In this document: positions 1-14,600 of the stretch, piece after piece | How positions within the stretch are numbered: position 1 is the stretch's first letter | Layout of the letters: each line of letters opens with the position of its first letter | Assembly: GCA_004802725.1 (NCBI GenBank) | Contig: SGPM01000046.1 | Coordinates: 56,279-120,278, forward strand | Source: Antrodiella citrinella | Lineage: Eukaryota; Basidiomycota; Agaricomycetes; Polyporales; Steccherinaceae | DNA length: 64,000 bases | Reading direction: 5' to 3' | The notes under the pieces: model-generated | Databases searched by the model: none | The model's input: the letters and a program-made list of their open reading frames with translations, nothing else | Told to the model about the DNA's origin: nothing | Program-made: the position numbers and the translations under genes

Positions 1-1671
1 AGATTGGCGAGTACAGGTGGGAAGAGACACGTTTGTACAAGCAAGTGAAGTGGTGTATCTACTAGATTGTTAGCTCGTTATCTTCTTCCTACTTCCTGCT
101 TCCAACACGATATACCTTCGATCCATTTAGACACATATTCGCATCACTGGTGAATCATGCTTGGTTCTGTATCTCTCGTTGTAGCTACTGGAATCTTAAC
201 ATTACACTCCAAACTCAAACCTCCTTTTTACTACCCTTTGCAAAAATTTTGCCAGAAGCTCCCGCGGAGACTCCTGACTTTAGCGCTCGATCATCTACGT
301 CATGCAGTCCATTGCAGAGATTACAGTCGGATCTGATCGGTGTGTGAATCTCACAACAGATCTCAAGTCTGGGCCGCCGGCATCTCAAACTTGTTGAACA
401 TTTGAAAACCAAACTCGAGCTCGACGCCCTCGACACTGCTTGACAGTATGAGACAGTGTGGACCGGAAATAACGAACAGACATATTTGATTCTTGACAAA
501 GGTGTGTATGAAACCAATGTCCGTCAGGAGGAAAGAGCTGTCGATTTTTTCCCCGACTTGCGCGATAAGTAATTATCGCCAGGCTGCCAGTGGTTGCTTG
601 GGGTTGTTCGACTTGCTTTGCATACAGTCAGGACCATGGTTTGCCAATGCGCAGTAATATGTCTAGCTAGCAACTATACAGAACTCCAATACGTTGAACA
701 AGGTTGAACATCACGCGTCCAGCAATTGCCATTTTGAATTCGACACGCAGGAGTGCGTACGGTCTACCTGACGTAGTGCTTTAGACTACCAAGTCTCCTG
801 CTCAGCGGTTCCTAGTACTGCAGTTGTGTCGGACGACATCGAATCTCGGAATTTTGCCAGGTTCACGCTCCAAGGAGGGCGACGTTACTTCTCCTCGGCC
901 CTCACCTTTGGAAGACGGAGAGGTATAAATACGGTCTACTATATGACGCATCGTAAGCTGAAAGTTGTTTGAAAACCGCTTTTCTTACTTATCGATCTCC
1001 ATTAGCAAAGCTAGTCAGCAGCTGCCATTGTCTCCCGAGTCCGCAACATTAGGCAATGTTCAGACTAGTACTACATTACCGGAGTCGACCGGATCACCGT
1101 ACAAATCATAACAGATCGTATGGCTACGAACCTATGCCCTCGGCGGAGATCAGGCTTGCGACACACTTATTGTACAGGGCCATGCCTGCTCATGTTCGTG
1201 ATGGGTGCAAGAAGGTATCCGAGTCTGTCGTCTGCTGCTTCAGGCTGGAAACACCTCAAGCTTAAGTCTGAATACGCACGTTCACCGCTCATCTGATCAT
1301 TCTCCGCACCCGAAGTGTCCCCGCTTCCTCCCTGAAGTCCCCAGATACAGTCAGATACCTCCAGATGTGTTGGGATCTCATCAATATTTTCTCCCGCGAT
1401 GCTGTTTGCCTCGTTATCCCCTTCGAGCTATTTGTAGTATGTGCTCGGACGGAGAAGTGGGACGAGTCATAAGGCGGACCTAATCATTGATCATGAGGTC
1501 GAAGTTACGAGCTGGTTACGTTATCTGGGGCAGTCACACTGGCAGCCGAAGGAGATCGACGGGAGACCAGAGTTTGTGGCGCAGATGGGAGCAAGATGGG
1601 AGGCCCCAAATGATAAGACTATCATTGTACTTAGATACAGTGTTAGGGTGTTATACACGAAGGATTTGTCG
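1..1671. other. Non-coding stretch, no gene supported
   Basis: No reading frame here shows a recognisable domain, and none can be joined by convincing introns into a longer protein. The only ordered signal is a TATA-like element near position 924. The stretch lies beyond the 3' end of TRM61, so part of it may be TRM61 3' UTR. Confidence 0.5.
924..930 (+). promoter_or_regulatory. TATA-like element without a supported gene
   Basis: The sequence TATAAAT follows a purine-rich stretch and precedes a short AT-poor segment. The nearest downstream ATG-started frame (about 1056) encodes only 69 residues with no family resemblance, so the element may be chance or belong to an unrecognised transcript. 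Confidence 0.2.
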
Positions 1672-3957
<2,286 letters not shown>

Positions 3958-4906
3958 GTTTAGACTGTGCTGCAGGTTGAATGAGCGATCTGGACACGGA
4001 ACAACCTGAGGGGGATTACATACATACCTCCCAAGAACAGGACCTTTTTCAACCAGCGTTGGTTTTTTTCTTGCTGTTCAAGTAATGGGGTAAACGTGGG
4101 CCGGAACAGAGTTGGCAAAGGTTCTGATCTCAATCTTGAGCGACTCACGGCTCACGGAAGCAAACACACGTGGAGATCTGGTTGGAGGCGCCTCACGAAA
4201 GATCTGAACGCTGTTTGAAATCAGCAAAGGGCTGATGCATGGTATCCGAGTCATATTCAAATGTACAAGTTTGCGTCCGTTCGCAAGAAGGTCCTTGTGA
4301 AAGCTGTCCATATAGGATTTGAATTGCAAGAGGTCAAGCGAGAGATGTGCGAACCCGCCGTACTTACAGCCATCTGGGATTCTCGTCGCGAAGAATGTTG
4401 CATTGCTACATGCGCGATGCGCCTCGTCTTTCGACTCCGAGGGCTTCAAATGATCACGGAATATACTCCTTGGCCTCCTACTACCACGACGCACCTCTAG
4501 AAGACCACAAGCTTTACATGCCCCAAGGGTCGTCTGCCTCGCCACAGGTTCGAAACGCCGCACCGAGGTCTCAAACGACGCGACCCCTCAGCACCCTGGG
4601 CCCAGCGAGACGCCATCAGCGCAAGCCAGGGAGCCATAGCCAGCAAACGGAAACGCGCCCAAGAACGGCTTGTTCAAGTATAAATTCGCCCCGTGCGTGC
4701 AGACGTTGCAGCATCTGTCATTCCGTTATAGGCACTCCCAAACCCTTTTCGACGGACAGCTTCCGATTGACTCTTTGCTCTGCACGTCCACGTAGTATTA
4801 TCTCCGATCTACTTCAGCCCTCTTTTCCTCTCGTTCTCTCGACTTTCCTCTCTCCAGACTTCTTCAGTGGTTTTAGATCCCAACCAACCTTTGGTCGTTG
4901 TCCGTC
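3958..4906. other. Divergent intergenic region between TRM61 and the PAS gene
   Basis: About 950 bases separate two divergently transcribed genes, so promoters for both should lie here. Several antisense frames of up to 161 codons exist but have no ATG at their start and no recognisable domain. A TATA-like element lies at 4679 on the plus strand. Confidence 0.5.
4679..4685 (+). promoter_or_regulatory. TATA-like element upstream of the PAS-fold gene
   Basis: TATAAAT lies 228 bases before the ATG at 4907. It is followed by a pyrimidine-rich stretch typical of a fungal transcription start region. Confidence 0.35.
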
Positions 4907-6292
4907 ATGGATAGCTCGTCGTCGCATGTGTCTTTCAGTGAGTCGCTATCCGTCGTCTGCGCGCCGATCATCACTGACTCCTTGCTCGCTGTGCTCCGTG
5001 CATCAGTTGGCATCGTAGATTTCACCGAAGACGTATGGACAGGTCCTTGTGGTACTTGACGACGATGCTGATCCACCCTCATTTCTCATAGGCGCGCTGG
5101 CTCTACGCCTCCGAGTCTGTCCAGGACTTGCTAGGTGCGTCTCTCCCCCGCCTTCTCATCTTCCCGCGCGACGCCACATCTCACTGTCCGATATAGGTTT
5201 TGAGCCCCATGAGCTCATCGGCAGTCCTTCCCTCGACCTCGTCCATCCAGACGAATTTCCTCAAATTCGGGCTCTGCACTACAGCACGATCAAGCAAGAC
5301 AAGGCTGCTGTCCTGGTCTACTTGCGGATGCGTCACAAAGACCCGTGCAAAGGATATGTGCTGTGCTGCGTTGTGCGTATATTTTCACCCCAGCAGAGAA
5401 CAAAGCCACCGACCATTGACTCGATTTGTTCCAGACAAGAACAGTTTGTCAGAATGTGCTGGTCGGTAGCGTTTCGTTTGCTGCACCAGGACCGAGGGCC
5501 ATGCACAACAACTCAACCGCACAAGAAGTGACTGTCGTTACACCGTACGCGACAGATTTCGAATTTAGAGTGAGGCCTCCTCTATACTTCGCACAGTGTT
5601 TCACATCTGACATTATTGTTTGGATAGCGGTGGCATGATCCCAGCCCCATGCCGCCTTGTCCAGTACCTGGCTTTGCGTTGCCTCATCCATCCGACCCTC
5701 TCGCGGCCCCGTTGCGATACGGACCGCTGCCAGAACAATCAGTCCGCACAGCACTGATCTTAGACCGATTTTCCGAAAGATGCGGAATATTGTACTGTGC
5801 CAACGACAGCATCTTGCCGACCATGAAGGTGATGGGCCGCAGTTTCTTTGATTTCGTCATTGCCAGAGACGAGGAAGTCGTTCGGAACTGGATTGAGGTC
5901 GTCAAGGGTTGGGGCGTCAATGAGCGGGGGCAACCAAGTGACGGGGGCTTTGGCTTTGGAAAATTTGCAGTCTGCACAGAGGGCAGGGATTCAAGGTTTG
6001 TTTCACTTGAGCACTTCTTCTAGAACGAGCTTTCATCCTAAAGATTTACTTCTTCAGCCTCCCTATACCAGATCTTCAGCCCCCTAGGCACCGCGATAGG
6101 CTGAACTCTCGAGCACGAGACCGTCCTTCCCACTCTCATAACACCTATCGTCCCCACACGCATCCCGGCCGCGAGTCCAACACAAACAGTGGGAATTCCC
6201 GGCCGCGCCCGAGGATAGAGGAGCTGATTGTCGACGCGATTTTCTCGGCGCACTCGGACGGATTGATGGTTATCCTGAGGCTGGCGAGCTGA
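4907..6292 (+). CDS. PAS-fold domain protein
   Basis: Six exons (4907-5032, 5092-5134, 5197-5372, 5435-5569, 5628-5995, 6058-6292) join into 360 residues. Residues about 25-110 fit a PAS core: ASVGIVDFTED, then RWLYASESVQDLLGFEPHEL, then a segment with the motif HPDEFPQIRALH. A second PAS-like half with SERCGILYCAND and SFFDFV follows near residues 195-235. The C-terminus is rich in Arg, Pro and Ser and ends in a hydrophobic FSAHSDGLMVILR patch. Basidiomycete genomes hold many such small PAS proteins. Some PAS proteins sense light, redox or small ligands, but no GATA zinc finger, kinase or cofactor-binding cysteine motif is evident here, so the ligand and output are unknown. Confidence 0.82.
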
Positions 6293-8222
6293 TCAAGAGA
6301 TTGCATCCTTATTCACTCGTCCGTCGTATGCATCATCTCATCTGTTGTCTGTTATTGTAACATTACCGCAAGATAGCTGATACGCTCGTCACATCCCGTC
6401 GCTGTTCCTTTTGCTCTCATCTTCCGATTACCGGACCTGGTCTGAATTTCGAGTCGTACGTCACAAGCCCTACCGAAGCCGTACTAGCGGCTGCTTTCGT
6501 CTGTCACCGCATTCCTTCATTATTTGAAAGCCTCGTACGGAGGTCACCGGTCAAAGCTGGTCAGAGCTGGTCCCGCGCGAAAGATGGTAGCTCCTGTTTC
6601 CCTATTCATTTCCTCCCCTCCTACAATATTATCTCTCCTTAGTTCCCCATTTCCCCACTTTTCAGGGACAGGCTGCGTTAGTACTCCTCACACCGCTTGC
6701 TTAAAGCTAGATAAACTATGTATTGTATATTGCAGGACGACAGGAGAGAAGCGTGATGTGATACGGGTACATAGTCACATCTAATTCTTGCTCGGGCCCT
6801 CGGTTATGTCAGTTCCAAGTAGTATCCCTCGTTCAATTTCGAACTTCAAGTTTCAATACGAAAGTCTCCGAAAGATCGCGATCCTTGCTCACCGGGCAGA
6901 TTCTATCCGGTGATGGCAATTGGTCTACCCTGCGTATTCTAGATCCGCTCCACGAATTCAGTAGGTTTAAAGAGATCTAATGGATCATGACAGACATACG
7001 TCTACAGTCTTTTGCCTGATGGGGATGCATGATGATCCCGTCAAGCTCAGACCTAGTTCACATCTGGCTCGTGTCGGAAGGCACGACCAGCAGACCTAGT
7101 TCGAGCAGTTATGGTCCCATCCGTCGCGTTTCGTGGGGGCTAGCAGTACAGAATCGGTATGATATCGGAGGAAGTCCTGTAATTGAATGCCTCTGTTAGG
7201 GAAAACGAATCGCACCGCAGCGGGATGAATGTGGATAGCAGGCTAAGAATCCTGCGGCGAGTCTAATTATGCAGGGACCTTCGAGCTACACACCTTCTCG
7301 CCAGTTTTCTGAATAACGAACTGCTGGACTGGCTTTCCAATGGATTCCGCTGGATCAGAGCTCTAGATGTTGGTGTATTCAGCGAAGGTGATGCGAGCGA
7401 CTCGTCCACTCCGAGCTCTCGCCATCCGCGGCGTTGTGAATGGCATGTATACCGTCTGCTTGCAGGGCCATATAATATCCTCAGACCGCTTGAGAATGAG
7501 TATGTGAGGTACCATACTGTGGTTCCAGGAGTACCGTCTTTACCTGTCTCTTAGCAGGGAACCCTGCCAAGGTCTAGATCTGTCTGGGGGTGTACTCTTC
7601 CCATGGGGTTCGCAGGAGGCTAGAAAATCCTGCGCCAAACGGGGTGAAATCGATGCTTCAAACTTATGCACGATGCTCAGTATACCAGCGGTTAGAACGA
7701 CATGAATCGCCTGTGTGGCTGAAACGTATGAGACGTTGACGTCGGGGACAAGGACGGTTCTGCGTTGGGAAGCTACCTTCAATATTCCGAGTCCATTTAA
7801 ACAAACTCGGGATGACCAATGAGGAGTGCCGGGATTTGCCGGCCTCATTGCTCTTGAGATCCCTCCACTGGATCTGACCGATCGCGGTAGCTCACCCTCG
7901 TTGCCAGTTGGTCACCCTCCCTGTGTAATTTCAAGAATACAGATTTGCTAGTGATAGTTAGATCTGGAGCATGCGGGGGAGGTTGGTAAACACGGTCATC
8001 GTTCCAGAGTGTGATTAAAGACGACGTCATTCACCAACTGATGATTTAGACCGTAAACCAAGCTCGATGAAAGTATCAACAAAACTGAAAAGCAGGATGT
8101 CGAAAGAATATATAGTCCGTCTTAGCGTCCATGAGAATGAAGTACAAACCTCGAGGAAAACATCTTCTGACTACGACGCGTCGAAACGACCGTAACTGTG
8201 AACTAACCACCAAACATTGACT
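6293..8222. other. Gene-free stretch of 1.9 kb
   Basis: I see no frame with family resemblance on either strand. A 102-codon minus frame at 7540-7848 has no homology I recognise and no joinable exons. Both flanking genes end here, so the stretch holds two 3' regions. Confidence 0.5.
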
Positions 8223-11075
8223 TTAACGAGTCAAGGAGAACAAACTAAAAGCCCATCCTGCACGATGAGCTCTAGCCTCCACCTTCAATCGATCCTTAGC
8301 CTCCTGCTGTGGCACATCATGCCAGGAACGGAATTCCCGCAACATATTCTCTACTTCCTTCTCCTCCTTCGCATCATCGGCAGACCGCCTGCCACTGAGC
8401 CGGGCTCTTGGGGTCTTGGACTGCGCCTTGGCTCTCGATCGTCTACCGTCCTGCCATCCGGACGACTTGTACATCTCGGAAAACTTGACGGTTAACTTGG
8501 TGGGTGGGGTATATTCAGACGCAACTGGGCGTTTGGCTGGGGACGAGTTGACAGCGGTCGAGGTGGTAGCAGTAGGGTCGGTGCAGGCATAGCTACGAGT
8601 AGAAACGGTGCGAGCAGAGCTGCGATTGAAAACAGCGCGAGTAGCGATGACAGGAGCAGTAGCGATTGTGACAGTAGTGCTGGGGGCAGTGGTGCTGGTA
8701 GGGATAGTAGTGATAGGAGGAACCACGGTGCGAGTAGTAGTAGTGGCGGTAGAAGGAACAATATCCGTGGGTATTTCGAGGTGAAGGGTGGCGACGAATG
8801 ACGGTTCATCCACGTCCATAGCGTCCGATGCTGGTTCATTGATAGTCAGGACTTTGTCAATGCTGAACGATACATTAGCACCGCCCCAAGATTAAAAACA
8901 CAAGTGAAGAGACTCACTCCTCAGTAGACTGCACCTTCTCGTGCTGATCAGTGTCGTTCATCGTCATCCTCCTCCTCTTGCGAGCTGCTAGCGCTTCTTC
9001 ACCTGACGGACGCTTCGTCCCACGACCGACAGAGGTCACGGGCAGCCTTTGCGATGCCTGTGACACGACCGACGACGACGTAGAGGCAACAGAAGGAGTT
9101 TGTGCGTTGAGATTGGTCGAAGTCGGAACGTCGTCGTCTTCATCGTCTTCGATACGATAGGCCTCAGCGTAATCGAGGGCGGCGCGGCCGACCTCGGCCA
9201 TAGCTCTAGGACGCGGAAGAACTATCTCGGGGATGTATACCGTTGACGTTGACAAGTTGGAGGATGAAGATGGCTTGCGACTTGAGATCCTAGACAACTG
9301 CTCTTCCCCCGCATCCACAGATTGCATGGTATCTTCCTCCTCGACTTGCTGTTCATCGACGTGGGCGGGCAACGCTGGTGGTGGCATGTCAGGGTTTAAT
9401 GTCTCGGGTGCATGGTTCGGAAGGTGGCAAGCCGCAACGCAGAGTATGACAGATATGCGAAGGTCGTCCCAGTGTTTATCGAGTTTGGTATATACCTTGA
9501 AGCACGAATTGAATACATAACTTATGGCCAATGGCCAATACAGTAATGCGAATGGACTCACTTGTTTCTTTGATGGCTCAACCAAAGGTGGCGTGGAAGA
9601 TGAGGAAGAAAGTTTTGCAGGTGACATTTCCGCACGTGGAAGAATAGAGTAGGAGATAGTATTGTCTGTAGAGTTGTGAAGAGAGAAAACGTCGGTGGCC
9701 ACTCCGAGTGGTTGTTGGCTTTGAGATCTAAGCGCGCTCGGCAAGATTGAGGCCATTGTTCCAAATTGGCGCCATATCGCCTGGCCAGAACGCAACGTCC
9801 TGCACACGTCCAGCGACCTCTTCAACTGCTTCGCTCGCTCAGCAGTATGCCATCTGCGAGTAACGTAGTGGATGACCGGGGTTCCGTACGCGTCTGTTTG
9901 CGGGATCGTATGCACGACGCGACTCTCCATCTCCTGGGCGTACTCCCAGTCTTCAAGCATGTACCTCTTCAAGTTCGGCGAGTCCCCGCGTCGTTCCTGT
10001 GCATGATGTGCACAATCCAGCACCTCTGTTTGCAGACCATCGTCGTAAGCCAGTATCCTCTTGATCAACCGCATCTCCTCGGCCAACTCGGATTCCGTGG
10101 CGCTGTCTACGACCCCGTTTGGCACGATCGCACGGCCGCACGAGAAGTCCATCAAGGTGACTCGGTCTCCAGTGGACATGAGGATGTTCTCAAACATTAC
10201 GGAGCCGTGCAAGATTCCTCTCGAGTGCAATTTCTCGTACGCCTTAATGACGCATCTCTTCGAAGCTTGGGTCATCTTGTCGGAGGCTTCATACCAACGG
10301 CAGGTATCGGGAACCTGCAGTGCAATGTCAAGCAAAAGAGGATCCATACAGACATCCAAGACGCGAGACACAATATCTCCTTGAAGATTCAAAAGATAGC
10401 GAGGGAGCATGTACAAGGCTAACTATGCTGATTCGGTGAGTGATTTCTGTAAAGCAGGAGACGGAGACTTACTTCTCCCCAAGGCTGCTTCCTGCGTGAA
10501 GTAGATAATGGCCACCTGGAGACGTCAGAACATCGCTACTTGTACGGAATAAATTACGGGAACGTACCTCTTCTTGATGTACACAATCTCTCTTGCCATC
10601 GCGCGAGTACGAACAACGCCTCTCGCCACGCTGGTTTTGACACAAAAGAGATCTGAAGGTAAGCTCTGCTCAATACAGATGACGATGTAACTGGGGACAA
10701 GGACTTACTATTGTCCAGCTCATCCGGATGGTCATCAATATGCATTCCACTGCTTTTGACGAGTGTCCATCTCTCATTATAGTCGTACAACTGGTAATGA
10801 CTCAGACCAGCTTTTGTCAACCAGGCTTGGATCACTTGAAAAGCGAGGAGAATGCTGTAGCCGTCTCCGGGAGGCTTGTCTGGTGAGATCGACCGTGTGT
10901 TTGTGTCATTCGATGTGCTAACATGTCCATCTTGCGGATTGCTATGGTTCAAATAGGTATTAAGGTCCTCGTCCATGTCGTCTACGTCGTCATCGGTGAA
11001 TATGTCACGGCTGCTGCTTGGTGTGGGAGAGAGGAATACGGAAGGGAGTAATGTTGGCAGCCGGATGCCGGACAT
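8223..11075 (-). CDS. Protein kinase-like protein, catalytic Asp replaced (probable pseudokinase)
   Basis: Six exons (11075-10709, 10652-10568, 10515-10473, 10422-9562, 9495-8918, 8862-8223) give 857 residues in frame. The middle carries a diverged kinase C-lobe of the type expanded in Agaricomycetes: LLNLQGDIVSRVLDVC near residue 180, then AYEKLHSRGILHGSVMFENI and VTLMDFSCGRAI. The catalytic-loop position that should be Asp is Ser (HGS, about 237-239), and the DFG-like site reads DFS. I see no clear glycine-rich loop in the N-lobe. The last third is low complexity: acidic, Ser/Thr-rich, with the basic stretch AARKRRRM that resembles a nuclear localisation signal. The start MSGIR was preferred over an upstream in-frame Met at 11138. 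Substrate and role are unknown. Confidence 0.75.
9496..9561 (-). other. Intron of length 66 with an open frame
   Basis: This intron of the kinase-like gene has good borders (GTGAGT..CAAG). Its length is a multiple of three and it holds no stop, so an unspliced message would remain translatable. The retained 22 codons are strongly hydrophobic and aromatic (see findings). Confidence 0.6.
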
Positions 11076-11696
11076 GATGGAATACGAGAGAATGGACTTG
11101 TCGAGGCATCCACCATCATATAAAGAGAGAGAGAACAACAGAGATACGTAGCGTTGTCATTGGTATGTACCAGAGATCCTGCTTGGGCCACCTGGATCCT
11201 CCGAGTCCCATTGTTTTCGTCTCGACGGTGGGCCCAATCACGCCTGTACCACCCTTCCGTACCTTGAGTACGGAGAGCAATCACGCCCAGACCTTGTGTC
11301 TTCCGTATCTCCTATGCATGGACCGGTGATAGCAAAGCAAGTACCCTGCCGAGCTTCATGGTGGCGTGTTGCCTGAGGATGTGCCACGTTCTTTCACGAA
11401 CAGGGAGGGCCCTGGAGGGCTCTCCGAGGCGGTATGTGAGCAGGGAGATTGTGCACATGTCATGCAGGTGGTAGGAGAGGCCATGGGATAGCTTTCGATA
11501 TCAAGGATCGTTGAGATTTGTGTGTCCTGGGGACCAACAACGCTTTGACAGCGTCGCGTACATGTTGGGGGTGCGGGGACTGTGCGGCCTGGAACGGATG
11601 CCGCCGGCTCAAAATTTGGGAGACGCCGTGTGCAAGGTATAACTGTACTGGCAGTGGTAAATTCAGTCTATTCTACTTCTAGACTCATTTACGACC
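11076..11696. other. Divergent promoter region between the kinase-like gene and BMS1
   Basis: About 620 bases separate two divergent start codons. The sequence is mixed, with repeated GAGGGC/GGAGGGC boxes near 11400-11430, and has no coding frame I can support. Confidence 0.5.
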
Positions 11697-14600
11697 ATGG
11701 ACGAGCGACCGCACAAAGCACACAGACCTTCGCAGTCTGGTGCAAAGGCAGAAAGAAGAAGGAGAAAGCAAAGGACAAGGAGAAACAGCATGGGTTCAAC
11801 GAGAAAGTGCGTCCTTAAATTTTTATGAAATGTGCATTCTGCTAATGCTGAAGTCCTTCAGGCGTTCGCACCGAGGTCAGGGAGACGTGCTGAAAAGCAA
11901 GGGCGACGAGCTGCTGAGCGTGACCAAACCCGACTTCACGTCCCCTTGGTAGACCGCACACCCGACGACCAACCCCCGCCAGTGGTTATTGCGATAGTTG
12001 GACCTCCGGGTGTCGGAAAAACCACTCTCATGAAGAGTTTAGTACGGCGGTATACCAAACAGACTTTGAACGATGTGAAGGGTCCGGTTACCGTCGTCAG
12101 CGGGAAAAAGAAGAGGATTACCTTCATCGAATGCAACAATGACCTCAATTCCATGATTGACATTGCGAAGGTTGCGGACTTGGTCTTGCTGATGATAGAC
12201 GGTTCTTACGGGTTTGAGATGGTGCGTCTTTTCGTGTATACATATCTGTGTCATTCCGCTCACTTTTGGGTCAGGAAACTTTCGAGTTTTTAAACATTCT
12301 TCAGTCGCATGGGTTCCCCAAGGTCATCGGTATTCTCACACATCTCGATCTCATCAAGAAGGCAGCCACATTACGCGCGACGAAGAAAGCCCTTAAGAAA
12401 AGATTTTGGGCCGAGATATACCAAGGAGCGAAGCTGTTCTACCTCTCCGGCGTTCTGAATGGACGATACCCCGACACAGAGATTCTGAATCTGTCTCGCT
12501 TCATCAGCGTCATGAAGTTCCGGCCCTTGGTCTTTAGAAATAGCCATCCTTACCTCCTTGCCGACCGTATAGAGGATCTCACACCTCGAGAAGAGATTCG
12601 CGAGTCTAAAGGCAAATGCGATCGGACTGTGACAATCTATGGCTACCTTCGTGGGACCAATCTGCGGCACGGGACCAAGGTGCACATCCCTGGTGTTGGT
12701 GACTTGGATGTGAAGACCGTTTCCATGCTAGGAGATCCATGTCCACTTCCCGACGCTGATTCAGAAAAGCGGAGGAAGTTGAGCGAGAAGAAGAAGCTGT
12801 TGATTCATGCTCCTATGAGCGATGTCGGAGGGGTTGTATACGACAAGGATGCTGTATACATCAATGTACCTGGTAGTTTCACTCGAGGGAACGCGGAAGG
12901 TACGTAACATTCAGATCAGTATTCCATTACTCTACTCACGTCTACGACAGTGCCGCAAGGAGAGGGAGAGAGGATGGTAATGGATCTGCAGGATGTCGGT
13001 TCCACACTTGAAGACCGAATGGCTCGGAGTCAGATCAAGCTCTTCGGCTCATCTTCCAAGCCTCTAGAGGCTGGACCTAGTCGATTACCGGACGACTCTG
13101 ACGACGATGGCTCTGATGAGGACGGTTTAGATGTGGATGACGAAGACAGTGAGGACGGGGATGACGAAGACGATGAGGCGGACGAAGATGAGCTGGAATT
13201 TGACGCAGCAGATTCTGAGGCTGAAGAAGAGGGCGCGGATCAGGGTCGTTCTGCACCTAGGAGAGTTCTTCGTGCTCAGGAGCGCGCGTCGAACACTCAC
13301 CAGGGTAGAGAGATTGACTATGCTGATAGTGACTCTGACCTTGGCGATGATCCTGGTGACGAAGACGATCTTGGAGGAGGCAGTCGGCGAGTCCGGTTTG
13401 GCGAGGAAGACAATGAGGTGGACGTCCACTCCGACGAGGAGGACGAGGATGCTATGTCTGACGAGGACGTGCCTCAGTGGAAGTCTGACTTGGCTTCCAA
13501 GGCGCTGTCAGCGTATAAGCAACATTCGAGACGAGCCAACCGGAAGGACTGGATCAAGCTCATTTACTCCTCATCCCTCACTCCTCAACAGGTCCTCAGC
13601 GACACACCTTCCAAAAGCTCGAAAGCTGATCGTGATATGGATGATGACTTCTTTACTGTCAAGTCGGAAGCCGTCCTTGGTGGTGGTGATGACGAAGACG
13701 ACGGTGACAGGTCGAAGGAGGTCTTGAAAGAGGAGGATTTCAAGGAGTGGGAAGACGAAGAACTTTTGGACTCTATCCGCGGATTATTTATCACCGGTAC
13801 CGCGGAGCCTGCAGAGGGTGAAGAAGGCTACGAGGATCAAGAAGGCGGAGGGGACTTCGAGGACCTGGAAGCGGACGGGGATGCAGCCGAGAAAACTGTA
13901 GATCCTGAAGCTGCGCGAGCTGCGGAACTTGCTGCGAAGAAGGAGGCATTGAAGAAGAAGTTCGACGAGCAGTACGACGATCCCGAAGCCTCCAAGATGG
14001 ACTTCTACGAAGAAAAGAAGGACGAAATGGCCCGTCAGCTTCAGATCAACCGAGCTGAGTTTGAGGACATCGACCCCGAGCAGCGTGCACTCGTGGAAGG
14101 ATATCGTCCAGGAACCTACGTTCGTATCGAACTGGCCAACGTCCCCTGCGAAATGATAGAGAACTTTGATCCTTTGTATCCTATCGTCGTCGGCGGTCTC
14201 CTTCCTGCGGAAGAACGTTTCGGTTTCGTTCAAGTCAGGATCAAGCGCCATCGTTGGTTCACAAGGACCTTGAAGACGAACGACCCGCTCATCTTCTCCC
14301 TTGGGTGGCGAAGATTCCAGTCTATCCCTATCTACTCTCTCGATGACCACTCCATCCGAATGCGAATGCTCAAGTACACGCCTGAGCACATGCATTGCTT
14401 CGCTACCTTCTACGGCCCCGTTGCGCTACCCAACACCGGTTTCTGCGCGTTCAATTCCTTGTCCAACACCGCGCCCGGTTTCAGAGTGACCGCAACTGGC
14501 GTCGTTCTGGACATCGATCGGTCTAGCAAGATCGTCAAGAAGCTGAAGTTGACCGGTACGCCATACAAGATCTTCAAGAATACGGCCTTCGTCAAGGATA

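Noticed and set aside
4078..4563. 161-codon minus-strand frame upstream of TRM61
   Set aside because: It begins at a GTG rather than ATG, has no recognisable motif, and its possible continuation would end only a few bases before the TRM61 start.
7540..7848. 102-codon minus-strand frame in the 1.9 kb gap
   Set aside because: No domain, no signal peptide, no consistent exons on either side and no coding-type composition.
13131..13727. 198-codon frame overlapping BMS1 and similar antisense frames
   Set aside because: These are shadow frames of the Asp/Glu-rich linker of BMS1; repetitive GAC/GAG codons leave other frames open.
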